The notes under the pieces: model-generated
Told to the model about the DNA's origin: nothing
The model's input: the letters and a program-made list of their open reading frames with translations, nothing else
The model's database searches: none
Part shown: one piece after another, positions 18,590 to 26,346 of the stretch
How positions within the stretch are numbered: the first letter of the stretch is position 1
How the letters are laid out: each line of letters begins with the position of its first letter
NCBI GenBank assembly: GCA_017556805.1
Contig: JAFYMC010000035.1
Location: 124,001 to 188,000 of the forward strand
DNA length: 64,000 nucleotides
Direction: 5' to 3'
Origin: Lachnospiraceae bacterium
GTDB taxonomy: Bacteria; Bacillota; Clostridia; Lachnospirales; Lachnospiraceae
Translations under genes and position numbers: made by a program

Positions 18590-19748
18590 CCTTTTCTTCC
18601 TCCCTTCCTAACACCGTAAGCTCCGAAAACGGAGCCTCTCTACAATCCTTCACATCACATACATAAGCATCCTCTACGTAAAGGGCATATCCACCCTCCG
18701 GAAGTTCCTTTAAATATGCATTGTCCCTGTCAATGTCATAAAAAATATCCGATTCTGCTCCTGTCGGTTCTCCCGCATATGGCTGAAGTACCACAAAATA
18801 AGAACCGATAAAACAAATCACCATCAATACCGATAACACCAAAGAACCGAACCGTTGCAGCGGTCCGATTCCCTTGTATTCCAACACATACTGGAATCGT
18901 TTCTTTAATACGGATTCTTTTCCTTCGGATACAAGGGCCATTCCTGTAGGCGCCACCGGTCCCTTTTTTCCGTTCCGGTTTCGCACCACATGCAGTATAG
19001 TATCCAAATAGTCCAGTTTTTCGCTTTCCGTAAGCACTCCCGTTACTTGTAAATCACTTTTTACCTCCAGTACAAAATCAATATTGTACCGAAGCAGATA
19101 AAGCACCGGATTCCACCAGTACACAATACACAGCAGCTTGACCAACAGCTTGATCCACACATCCTTTTGCTTATAATGGGTCCATTCATGCCGCAACATA
19201 TAAGTAAATTCCTGCTCTGAGTATTCCTCTGTAGGCAGATATACGACAGGTCGAAACACCCCTGCAATCATCGGAATCTTTTTAGCCGGTGTCACTAAAA
19301 TACGAGGTCCGATAGGCTTTTCTCCGGTCACTTTCTTACAAAGAGCTGCCAAATCTTCTCCCGGTTTCTCTGCACCCTTCTTCATTTCTTTCCGAAACCG
19401 TAGTTCCTTTACCAGAAATATGCAAAACAAAACAATGCTTCCTATGGCCCAAATCAAATAAAACATATCGATTACACGAACCTGTATATTGCTTAAAACA
19501 CCTTGAAACGGCTGTTTTTCAAAGAAACGTACCACTACAGGAAGCAGCTTCTCCGAACGCAAAATCCGGACAAACGGGAACTCTACAATTCCAAGCAGAC
19601 GTAGCAGGCTCATAAGAATCAAAACCACCAACGGCCAAACGCTCAGAGTTTCAATAAAGCTTTTTCTTTTTAACAGCAAATATATTACAATCGCAAAGAT
19701 ATCGCACCACAAAATTGCCATAGCAAACGAAAATACGGTCGCACTCAT
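18579..19748 (-). CDS. BlaR1/MecR1-type M56 family metallopeptidase
   Basis: Membrane zinc peptidase of 389 residues with helices near 8-26, 37-53, 92-112 and 305-325. The cytoplasmic loop has HEWTH (187-191) and a downstream EVKSDLQV that matches the third metal ligand region of M56 peptidases. The C-terminal extracellular part is only about 65 residues and has no penicillin-binding serine motif, so this is not a beta-lactam sensor; the signal is unknown. By analogy it would cleave the repressor encoded just upstream (stop and start overlap by 4 bases). The following EF-hand gene overlaps it by 11 bases and may supply the sensing part. Confidence 0.87.
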   Translation of the reverse strand: MSATVFSFAMAILWCDIFAIVIYLLLKRKSFIETLSVWPLVVLILMSLLRLLGIVEFPFVRILRSEKLLPVVVRFFEKQPFQGVLSNIQVRVIDMFYLIWAIGSIVLFCIFLVKELRFRKEMKKGAEKPGEDLAALCKKVTGEKPIGPRILVTPAKKIPMIAGVFRPVVYLPTEEYSEQEFTYMLRHEWTHYKQKDVWIKLLVKLLCIVYWWNPVLYLLRYNIDFVLEVKSDLQVTGVLTESEKLDYLDTILHVVRNRNGKKGPVAPTGMALVSEGKESVLKKRFQYVLEYKGIGPLQRFGSLVLSVLMVICFIGSYFVVLQPYAGEPTGAESDIFYDIDRDNAYLKELPEGGYALYVEDAYVCDVKDCREAPFSELTVLGREEEKDED

Positions 19749-20155
19749 CCCTTGTTCCGCTTCCTCCTTTCGGCTATCATCCGTTCCAATTCATCCAGCT
19801 CCGTATCGTCAATGTCCTTATCCTGCACCAATGCAGCAAAAATAGAGGTAACCGGGGATTTCTTCGATGTTCCGCTAAGGCTTTGCTTCATCTGGTTGAC
19901 CGCAGAAACAATGTACTCCTCTCTGGCAATGAGCGGAACAAAAGTCCGTCCGTAATTTTTATTGGTGCGCACAAAGCCGCCCACCTCAATTGCTTGTTTC
20001 TCCAACAAACTGTTTAACAAAATATGTATGGAACGCTCGCTCCAAGAACGCTCCGGCGTCAGTTCGATAATCTCCGAACGGGACAAGGGACGCTCCTCCC
20101 TCCACAACAGCTCCATAATCTCCAATTCATTTCCTGTGAATGCCGGAATCTCCAT
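19745..20155 (-). CDS. BlaI/MecI/CopY family transcriptional repressor
   Basis: Protein of 136 residues with the winged-helix domain of the family: LTGNELEIMELLWREERPLSRSEI, WSERSIHILLNSLLEKQAIE and NYGRTFVPLIAREEY, followed by a C-terminal dimerisation helix region. It should repress its own operon and be inactivated by proteolysis from the M56 peptidase. The ATG has GGAGG upstream (AGGAGGCGTATTACATG). A promoter with an overlapping TACATATGTC box lies 78-106 bases upstream, which fits autoregulation. The call to family level is firm; the signal and regulon beyond this operon are unknown. Confidence 0.92.
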   Translation of the reverse strand: MEIPAFTGNELEIMELLWREERPLSRSEIIELTPERSWSERSIHILLNSLLEKQAIEVGGFVRTNKNYGRTFVPLIAREEYIVSAVNQMKQSLSGTSKKSPVTSIFAALVQDKDIDDTELDELERMIAERRKRNKG

Positions 20156-20232
20156 GTAATACGCCTCCTCTATTTATTTAGAATAAGCAAAGCTACCGCT
20201 TCTATCAGCTTTTATCAACATCTCTTGCTTTC

Positions 20233-20261
20233 AGAATATCATAATCTAATACATATGTCAA
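20233..20261 (-). promoter_or_regulatory. Promoter of the BlaI-M56-EF-hand operon with overlapping operator-like box
   Basis: On the minus strand TTGACA (20256-20261) and TATTCT (20233-20238) are spaced by 17 bases. The palindrome TACATATGTC (plus strand 20250-20259) overlaps the -35 element and matches the CopY/BlaI-type TACAnnTGTA consensus at 9 of 10 positions. This is the expected place for autorepression. Confidence 0.7.
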
Positions 20262-20317
20262 TGATTTTATTATGTTTATATTATACATTCATGTTAATAT
20301 GACTGTTAACCAAAAAA

Positions 20318-20354
20318 GAAACCGTAACGCAGTTATGGTCCACATTACGGTTTC
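20318..20354 (-). terminator. Rho-independent terminator after alaS
   Basis: Read on the minus strand, GAAACCGTAA pairs with TTACGGTTTC around a 17-base loop and is followed by TTTTTT (20312-20317). It lies about 30 bases past the alaS stop. Confidence 0.88.
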
Positions 20355-20385
20355 TGAATATTTGAATTATATTATTTTTACTCTG

Positions 20386-23034
20386 TTACTTAATCTGACC
20401 CTTCAGTACCTCAACTGCCTTTGCAATAGCATCATCGATACCTGCCGGATTCTTACCGCCTGCCTGTGCCATGTTCGGACGACCGCCGCCGCCACCGCCG
20501 ACACATGCCGCAACTTCCTTAATGAGGTTGCCTGCGTGAGCACCCTTTGCCATAGCACCGTCGGTTGCCATCGCGATAAGGTTTACCTTGCCGTCAAATG
20601 CGGAAGCCAGTAAGAGAACGCCTTCACCCAGCTTCTCCTTTAAGCTGTCGCCCAAGTTACGGATACCGTTCATATCCATCTCCGGAACCTTTGCGCAAAG
20701 CACCTTTACGCCGTTAATTTCCTGTACGTTGTTCATCACATCGCCAAGGGAAGCGTTTGCAATCTTTGCCTTTAACTTCTCGTTCTCGGAATGAGCTGCT
20801 TTAAGCTCCTCCTGCATTGCCTCAATCTTCTTAAGAAGGGAAGCCGGCTCGGTCTTTGCTGCCTTTGCAGCTGCCATTAACTCTTCCTCAACGGTCTTGT
20901 AATATGCGAATACACCGTCTGCGGTAATTGCTTCAATACGTCTTACGCCTGCCGCAATACCGGACTCGGATAAAATCTTAAATACGGAAATCACGCCTGT
21001 GTTGCCTACATGGGTACCGCCACAGAACTCCTTGGAGAACTCGCCCATGGATACGACACGTACCACATCGCCGTACTTTTCACCAAAGAGTGCCTTTGCA
21101 CCGGTCTTTCTAGCCTCGTCGATGGTCATTTCCTTCATCTCGATGGTAAGGTTTGCGGAAATCTGCTCGTTTACGATAGCCTCTACCTTTGCAATCTCTT
21201 CCTTGGTCATAGCGGAGAAATGAGTAAAGTCAAAACGTAAGCGGTCCGGAGTAACCAAAGAACCTGCCTGCTCTACGTGAGAACCAAGCACCTGACGCAG
21301 TGCCTCCTGTAACAGATGGGTCGCACTGTGATTCTTACCGATGGCATTTCTTCTTGCAGAATCAATGGTCAGGGTAACGGTATCACCTACGGCAAACATA
21401 CCGCTCTCCACTACGCCTACATGGCCGATTTTGCCGCCCTTAAGCTTAATGGTATCGGTTACGGTAAATACTGCACCGTCCTTTGTAATCTGTCCCAAAT
21501 CCGCAATCTGACCACCCATAGTTGCATAGAACGGAGTCTCGTCTACAATTACGGTTGCATTCTGGCCTGCCACTACTTCCTTTACAACTTCGGTCTCGGT
21601 GGTGAGCACGGTAATCTTGGAAGCTGCGCTTGCCTTGTCATATCCGATAAAGGCACTGGTCACAGCCGCATCAATTTCATCGTAAACCGTCGCATCCGCA
21701 CCCATGTAGTTGGTTACCGCACGAGCATTTCTTGCGGTCTCCTTCTGTACCTCCATTGCCTTCTTAAAGCCGTCCATATCAACGGTAAAGCCCTTCTCCG
21801 CAAGGATTTCCTCGGTCAGGTCAATCGGGAAACCGTAGGTATCGTAAAGCTTAAACGCATCATCGCCGGAAAGCACCTTAGTCTGCGCCGCAGCCTCTTC
21901 CATCTCGGAAAGAATGGAAAGTCCCTGGTCGATGGTCTTGTTGAACTTCTCTTCCTCTAAGGTCAAAATCTTTAAGATGTACTCTCTTTTTTCCTCTAAC
22001 TCCGGATATCCATCCTTGGACTCTGCGATAACAGTCTCACAAAGCTTTGCAAGGAACAATCCCTGAATGCCGAGGAGTCTTCCGTGACGTGCCGCACGAC
22101 GAAGAAGACGTCTCAAGACGTAACCGCGGCCCTCGTTGGACGGAATAATACCGTCGGAGGTCATAAAAGTAACGGAACGAATATGGTCGGTGATAAGACG
22201 AATGGACTCGTCCTTCTTCTTATCGGTCATATAAGTCACATTTGCAATCTCACAAACCTTATCGCGAATTGCCTTCATGGTGTCTACGTCAAATACGGAA
22301 TCCACGTCCTGAACTACTACCGCCAGACGCTCAAGACCCATACCGGTATCGATATTCTTCTGGGTCAGCTCGGTGTAATGATGATTTCCGTCGCTCTCAA
22401 ACTGGGTAAATACGTTGTTCCAAACTTCCATAAAGCGGTCACACTCACAGCCTACCTTACAATCCGGGCTGCCGCAGCCGTACTTTTCTCCACGGTCATA
22501 GTAAATCTCGGAACATGGACCGCACGGACCTGCGCCATGCTCCCAGAAGTTGTCACAGTCACCGTTCTCGTCACGATAGAAACGGGTAATACGCTCCGGC
22601 GCAACACCTACTTCTTCGGTCCAGATACGAAACGCCTCTTCATCCTCGCAGTAAATGGACGGATACAAACGCTCCGGCTCCATGCCAACATGCTCGGTCA
22701 AAAACTCCCAGGACCACTTGATTGCCTCTCTCTTAAAGTAATCCCCGAAGGAGAAGTTACCCAGCATCTCAAAGAAAGTAAGATGTCTTGCGGTCTTACC
22801 TACGTTTTCGATATCACCGGTACGGATACACTTCTGGCAGGTGGTTACGCGGTTTCTCGGCGGAATCTCCTGTCCGGTAAAGTAAGGCTTCATCGGCGCC
22901 ATACCGGAATTAATCAACAACAAACTCTTATCGTTATGCGGAATCAAGGAAAAGCTCTTCAAACGAAGGTGATCCTTGCTCTCAAAAAACTCCAGATACA
23001 TTCTTCTTAAATCATTCAAACCGTGCTTCTTCAC
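20386..23034 (-). CDS. alaS: Alanyl-tRNA synthetase
   Basis: Charges tRNA-Ala. The 882-residue protein has the class II catalytic core (SGMAPMKPYFTG, TARHLTFFEMLGNFSFGDYFK, GMGLERL), the editing domain with zinc ligands HSATH and CGGTH, and a DHHA1 C-terminal domain with the glycine-rich CVGGGGGGRPNMAQAGG. The start is a GTG at 23034, chosen because AAAGGAGA lies 6-7 nt upstream; the next in-frame ATG would remove conserved residues. A consensus promoter sits directly upstream, and no T-box leader is visible in the short (about 50 nt) untranslated region. Length is normal. Confidence 0.98.
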   Translation of the reverse strand: MKKHGLNDLRRMYLEFFESKDHLRLKSFSLIPHNDKSLLLINSGMAPMKPYFTGQEIPPRNRVTTCQKCIRTGDIENVGKTARHLTFFEMLGNFSFGDYFKREAIKWSWEFLTEHVGMEPERLYPSIYCEDEEAFRIWTEEVGVAPERITRFYRDENGDCDNFWEHGAGPCGPCSEIYYDRGEKYGCGSPDCKVGCECDRFMEVWNNVFTQFESDGNHHYTELTQKNIDTGMGLERLAVVVQDVDSVFDVDTMKAIRDKVCEIANVTYMTDKKKDESIRLITDHIRSVTFMTSDGIIPSNEGRGYVLRRLLRRAARHGRLLGIQGLFLAKLCETVIAESKDGYPELEEKREYILKILTLEEEKFNKTIDQGLSILSEMEEAAAQTKVLSGDDAFKLYDTYGFPIDLTEEILAEKGFTVDMDGFKKAMEVQKETARNARAVTNYMGADATVYDEIDAAVTSAFIGYDKASAASKITVLTTETEVVKEVVAGQNATVIVDETPFYATMGGQIADLGQITKDGAVFTVTDTIKLKGGKIGHVGVVESGMFAVGDTVTLTIDSARRNAIGKNHSATHLLQEALRQVLGSHVEQAGSLVTPDRLRFDFTHFSAMTKEEIAKVEAIVNEQISANLTIEMKEMTIDEARKTGAKALFGEKYGDVVRVVSMGEFSKEFCGGTHVGNTGVISVFKILSESGIAAGVRRIEAITADGVFAYYKTVEEELMAAAKAAKTEPASLLKKIEAMQEELKAAHSENEKLKAKIANASLGDVMNNVQEINGVKVLCAKVPEMDMNGIRNLGDSLKEKLGEGVLLLASAFDGKVNLIAMATDGAMAKGAHAGNLIKEVAACVGGGGGGRPNMAQAGGKNPAGIDDAIAKAVEVLKGQIK

Positions 23035-23089
23035 TGTTTTATCTCCTTTCGTGCGCTACTTTTTCTGTGTGCGCACATAGCTATTGTCC

Positions 23090-23118
23090 ATTATAAGATT
23101 GTGTGGTTTATTTGTCAA
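23090..23118 (-). promoter_or_regulatory. Consensus promoter of alaS
   Basis: TTGACA (23113-23118) and TATAAT (23090-23095) on the minus strand are separated by exactly 17 bases. The -35 element reaches to the last bases before the upstream flavoprotein gene. The leader contains the palindrome GTGCGCAC. Confidence 0.85.
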
Positions 23119-23778
23119 TTATAACTTTTCAAAATCAGAAGCTCCGTGCTTACAAATCGGACAAATATAATCTTCCGGCAAGGACTCACCCTCATATACG
23201 TAACCGCAGACTTTGCAGACATAGGAGTTGGTCTTCTTGTCTTCTGCTCCTTCGGCAGTTCCTCCGTTCCCTTCTGTAGCCTTCTTCACCGCCGGCTTAT
23301 ACGGCTGCTTTACATACTTCTGATAGAAATCATAGGTGACCGGTGCCTGACTGCTTACAATGTCAGCATCCGTTATGTCCACTAAAAACATGGTATGGGT
23401 ATCCAGCACAAAGCTGCCGCACACGGTACCGCAGAAATATGCGCTACTGTTGCGGTTCAAACGGTAACATCCGTTGGCACACCGGGTCACATCATCAAAA
23501 TCCTCAAACTTATCTACCTTCTTACCACTCTGATATCCGAAATGACTGTATACCGCAAACGGAGTTTTTTCCGTCAGCACGGAAACGGTCAGTTTTCCGG
23601 TATTCTTTATCATGTCATGGGTTAAGTTCTGATTGCTGACGCTGACCAAAAGACGAATCGGATTCTGGGTCACCTGCATTACCGTGTTTACAATACAGGC
23701 ATTGTCCTTTCCGTTCTCATTGGCAGACACCAAATATAATCCGTAACCGATTTGAAATAATGCTTTTTCATTCATCAT
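23119..23778 (-). CDS. Flavin reductase-rubredoxin fusion (high-molecular-weight rubredoxin type)
   Basis: Protein of 219 residues joining a flavin reductase-like FMN-binding domain (about 1-155: NACIVNTVMQVTQNPIRLLVSVS, NTGKLTVSVLTE) to a C-terminal rubredoxin (about 180-219) with the iron ligands CKVCGYVYEG and CPICKHGASDF. Fusions of this kind (Hrb in Moorella) pass electrons from NADH to flavodiiron proteins for oxygen or NO reduction in anaerobes. No flavodiiron gene is in the window. A TATAAT promoter lies about 90 bases upstream on the minus strand. The role in oxidative stress defence is inference from the family. Confidence 0.92.
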   Translation of the reverse strand: MMNEKALFQIGYGLYLVSANENGKDNACIVNTVMQVTQNPIRLLVSVSNQNLTHDMIKNTGKLTVSVLTEKTPFAVYSHFGYQSGKKVDKFEDFDDVTRCANGCYRLNRNSSAYFCGTVCGSFVLDTHTMFLVDITDADIVSSQAPVTYDFYQKYVKQPYKPAVKKATEGNGGTAEGAEDKKTNSYVCKVCGYVYEGESLPEDYICPICKHGASDFEKL

Positions 23779-23865
23779 AATGATACACCTCTTCTTCTTG
23801 ATTTCTGATTTGTGCTCTTCTCAATAAACGCATAGTTTCCTATTACTATGTTGTCTACTACATAG

Positions 23866-23894
23866 ATTATACTAATAATACTTAAAATAATCAA
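23866..23894 (-). promoter_or_regulatory. Promoter of the flavin reductase-rubredoxin gene
   Basis: TTGATT (23889-23894) and TATAAT (23866-23871) on the minus strand, 17-base spacer. The leader downstream holds three CATAG/CTATG half-sites (23831-23864) that form overlapping inverted repeats and could be a regulator site or small hairpins. Confidence 0.7.
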
Positions 23895-23901
23895 ATAAAA
23901 C

Positions 23902-23930
23902 TTGACACTTTTGAAAAAAGGAATTATCCT
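23902..23930 (+). promoter_or_regulatory. Promoter of ywlG
   Basis: TTGACA (23902-23907) and TATCCT (23925-23930) with a 17-base spacer, back to back with the promoter of the rubredoxin fusion. A second possible pair, TTGAAA (23930-23935) and TATGAT (23952-23957), is spaced 16 bases and is closer to the gene. Confidence 0.55.
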
Positions 23931-24002
23931 TGAAACGTAAAAGAAATTCGATATGATAGTGTTTTCGTCATTCTGTCATATCCGTTGAAAAGAGGTATGA
24001 TT

Positions 24003-24545
24003 ATGTCTGAAATAAAAGAACAATGTATGGCTGCCGCTCGCGAGCTCATTGAAGCAGCCGGATTAAAGAAGGGCCAAATCCTAGTGGTAGGCTGTTCTAC
24101 AAGTGAAGTATGCGGTTCGAAAATCGGCACCGATTCCCGTCCGGAGGTGGCTGTGGATATGGTGGAGGGGATTCTCTCTGTTTGTACCGAAAAGGGCATC
24201 TACTTGGCGGCTCAGTGCTGTGAACATCTGAATCGTGCTATCATTGTAGAACGTGCAGCTGTGCCGTTTGCCGAGCCGGTCAACGTGGTTCCTCAGCCAA
24301 AGGCAGGCGGTTCCTTCGCTACCGCTCTGTATGCAAGACTGTCCGATCCGGTGGCCTTAGAAGAAATCAAAGCCGACGCAGGCCTTGACATCGGCGGCAC
24401 CTTAATCGGCATGCATTTAAAGAAGGTGGCTGTACCGCTCCGTCTCTCTGTAAAGCAAATCGGTGAAGCAAATCTTCTGGCAGCCCGTACCCGTCCGAAG
24501 TACATCGGCGGATGCAGAGCACGCTATGATGAGAAGTTGAATTAA
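24003..24545 (+). CDS. ywlG: TIGR01440/UPF0340 family protein (YwlG)
   Basis: Protein of 180 residues of the UPF0340 family, found in most Firmicutes and without an established function. Family motifs are ILVVGCSTSEVCGSKIGT, AAQCCEHLNRAIIVER, VVPQPKAGGSFAT, ADAGLDIGGTLIGMHLK and the final RPKYIGGCRARYDE. The start is the third of three clustered candidates (24003), because AGAGG ends 7 nt before it. It is transcribed alone on the plus strand and ends at a strong terminator that separates it from a convergent gene. In Bacillus ywlG lies near upp and glyA; that context is not kept here. Confidence 0.9.
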   Translation: MSEIKEQCMAAARELIEAAGLKKGQILVVGCSTSEVCGSKIGTDSRPEVAVDMVEGILSVCTEKGIYLAAQCCEHLNRAIIVERAAVPFAEPVNVVPQPKAGGSFATALYARLSDPVALEEIKADAGLDIGGTLIGMHLKKVAVPLRLSVKQIGEANLLAARTRPKYIGGCRARYDEKLN

Positions 24546-24553
24546 GAATAACG

Positions 24554-24591
24554 AGAACCCGTCTCCGACCAAAGTGTTAGAGACGGGTTCT
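24554..24591 (+). terminator. Rho-independent terminator after ywlG
   Basis: A 12-bp stem AGAACCCGTCTC / GAGACGGGTTCT with a 14-base loop is followed by TTTTATAG. It lies 9 bases after the stop and abuts the end of the convergent phosphatase gene. Confidence 0.9.
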
Positions 24592-24593
24592 TT

Positions 24594-25403
24594 TTATAGT
24601 ATGCTAACAAATCTCGGCTCTCTTTTTTGAAACACTGTAATCTCTTTAAATCCAGCCTTCTTTATAATCTCGACAGCCTCCTTGATATGCGCCCCCACAC
24701 TTTGAACCTTATGAGCATCGGAACCGATGGTAATTATCCTACCACCCAGTTCTCTGTAACGGCGAATAATACTCGGATGCGGTAACACATGTCCCCCTCT
24801 GTCGATTCCTGAGGTATTTACTTCGATTCCTTTTCCTCTTTTGATAATCTCCTTTAATATCTGATCAAACAATTCCGGAAACAGCTCATACGGAAAAGCA
24901 TTATCCTCATAATGAAGCCCCTTTGCAATATATCCGATATGACTGACACAATCGTAATACGCCGTTAGTCTGTTATCCGTAACAGAAGCATACACCGTTT
25001 CAAGATATCTTTGATATGCCGTAATCTTGTCTTGGCCTCTCTTTGATTCCGGTAATCCGCAGTCCAGCCCGGCAACGCAATGGATACTCAATAAAACATA
25101 GTCAAATTTCTGCCCGGACAAAACTCCTGCCGTTTGCTCCGCAGTCTCCGAAATGTAGCCTACTTCAATTCCTTTTCCTATGTTGATTTTCGGATACTTT
25201 TCTCTTAGCCGGGAAATCGTCTCCTCCATCCCGACAAAATCAGGAGCTTGGTCATACATTTCCATATGATGTCCCAAATCCATATGCTCCGTAAAGCAAA
25301 GGTCCGTAACTCCCGATGCAATTGCGGCACGGACAGCCTCCTCCGGGGCCATTGTTGAATCCGGAGAGTATGAAGTATGTATATGATAATCAGGTAAAAT
25401 CAT
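24594..25403 (-). CDS. PHP-family histidinol-phosphatase-like phosphoesterase
   Basis: Protein of 269 residues with the metal ligands of the PHP fold: DYHIHTSYSPD at the N-terminus, FTEHMDLGHH, GIEVGY, IHCV, and the C-terminal TIGSDAHKVQSVG. It matches the HisK-type histidinol-phosphatase group (histidinol phosphate to histidinol). No other his genes lie nearby, so the true substrate may differ. The start is at 25403, because AGGAGGT lies 8 nt upstream; a longer frame to 25445 has no site. Its first 14 bases overlap the end of the NlpC-like gene, so the two are probably translated together. Confidence 0.82.
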   Translation of the reverse strand: MILPDYHIHTSYSPDSTMAPEEAVRAAIASGVTDLCFTEHMDLGHHMEMYDQAPDFVGMEETISRLREKYPKINIGKGIEVGYISETAEQTAGVLSGQKFDYVLLSIHCVAGLDCGLPESKRGQDKITAYQRYLETVYASVTDNRLTAYYDCVSHIGYIAKGLHYEDNAFPYELFPELFDQILKEIIKRGKGIEVNTSGIDRGGHVLPHPSIIRRYRELGGRIITIGSDAHKVQSVGAHIKEAVEIIKKAGFKEITVFQKREPRFVSIL

Positions 25404-26019
25404 AGGTTGACCTCCTTTTTCGATAAACCTCATACCCATTCGCAAACAATTCTTCCACCACCATTTCCCGTATCGACACCTTGCCGGTACTTCTGGTAGA
25501 ATCTACTATCCTTACACACTTCTTCTCCCGATCCAAAAACTCCATATAAAACATCACATGACTACCCACTTTTGCAAACACATCCCCTTGTCTGATTTCC
25601 TCTAGGTGTATCTTATCTGCAACCTTCGGAATATCTCTGGTGGCAATCTTTTTCGGCAGATTCCAGCATCTGGTCAAAAGTCCTGAACAATTTACACCTA
25701 CACTGTATTTACTCCCCATACGGGACTTGTCCTCCGGAACATTCCCGGCAAACTTTCCCTCCGTGATACCGGCATCAAACTCCTCTATGGTGGATGCATT
25801 ACCCCATCCGTAAGCAACTCCTTTATTTACCTCTCCTACCTTCCACCAACCGCAATCAAGCACTTCCCCCGTCCATGTCACATCCGGCGAATCTACCGGT
25901 ACCCCGTCAGGGTCGATGCCGTGAAGTACATTTCGCTCTGTGGCAGTCCATTGGTGATTGGCGTATTGTAAGGCAGTTTCAATGACCTGACGGCCCCATG
26001 TATTGTCTGTATTCTGCAT
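25390..26019 (-). CDS. NlpC/P60-like cysteine hydrolase domain protein
   Basis: Protein of 209 residues that resembles the papain-like NlpC/P60 fold: a cysteine in SVGVNCSGLLTRCW (candidate nucleophile), QGDVFAKVGSHVMFYMEFL with a histidine at the expected place, then VRIVDSTRS. The N-terminal 90 residues (DCGWWKVGEVNKGVAYGWGN, FDAGITEGKFAGN) are tryptophan- and glycine-rich and place the candidate Cys after an extended insertion. There is no signal peptide or membrane helix, so it may act in the cytoplasm or be released by lysis. The stop overlaps the phosphatase start by 14 bases. Function beyond the fold is unknown. Confidence 0.65.
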   Translation of the reverse strand: MQNTDNTWGRQVIETALQYANHQWTATERNVLHGIDPDGVPVDSPDVTWTGEVLDCGWWKVGEVNKGVAYGWGNASTIEEFDAGITEGKFAGNVPEDKSRMGSKYSVGVNCSGLLTRCWNLPKKIATRDIPKVADKIHLEEIRQGDVFAKVGSHVMFYMEFLDREKKCVRIVDSTRSTGKVSIREMVVEELFANGYEVYRKRRSTYDFT

Positions 26020-26099
26020 AGTTCCTCCGTGATAATTATGATTCTAATATCAGAATACACGTTGCCCCAGGGGTAAGGTCAAGAGAAATAATAAAAAAA

Positions 26100-26345
26100 T
26101 TATTCTCTCTCATTGGTCACAATATGCACAATCTCCTTCGGCATCTTCGCCAGATATTCCTTCATAAAGGTCGGATACGCCACATGTTGATCCAACTCAT
26201 CAACCGGAATCCAATACATATTTTCCTTAAATCCGCCAGTATAGCTGTTACTGTTAAGCTCCTTCGTCCCTCGCGGCTTCATGAGAAAATAGAACACCAC
26301 CTCATGACAAGATTTCAAATCCACAATCGTACGCCATGTTGTTCT
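26100..26345 (-). pseudogene. Truncated NUDIX hydrolase remnant
   Basis: About 80 codons encode what looks like the C-terminal third of a NUDIX hydrolase: SCHEVVFYFLMKPRG, a short linker, then ENMYWIPVDELDQHVAYPTFMKEYL, which is the usual E...WI...EL...YP...L end of that family. The catalytic Nudix box (GX5EX7REUXEEXGU) and the N-terminus are absent. The open frame extends back into comB out of frame, and the only ATG with a ribosome binding site at the junction (26332-26334 region) opens a different, 11-codon frame. The fragment therefore seems to be a deletion remnant abutting comB. Confidence 0.65.
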
Positions 26346-26346
26346 C

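Noticed and set aside
21316-23010. Long plus-strand frames (214 and 308 codons) opposite alaS
   Set aside because: They are antisense to a highly conserved synthetase, contain no recognisable domain and lack ribosome binding sites.
23035-23118. T-box leader for alaS
   Set aside because: The leader is only about 50 nt long; there is no T-box sequence or antiterminator fold.
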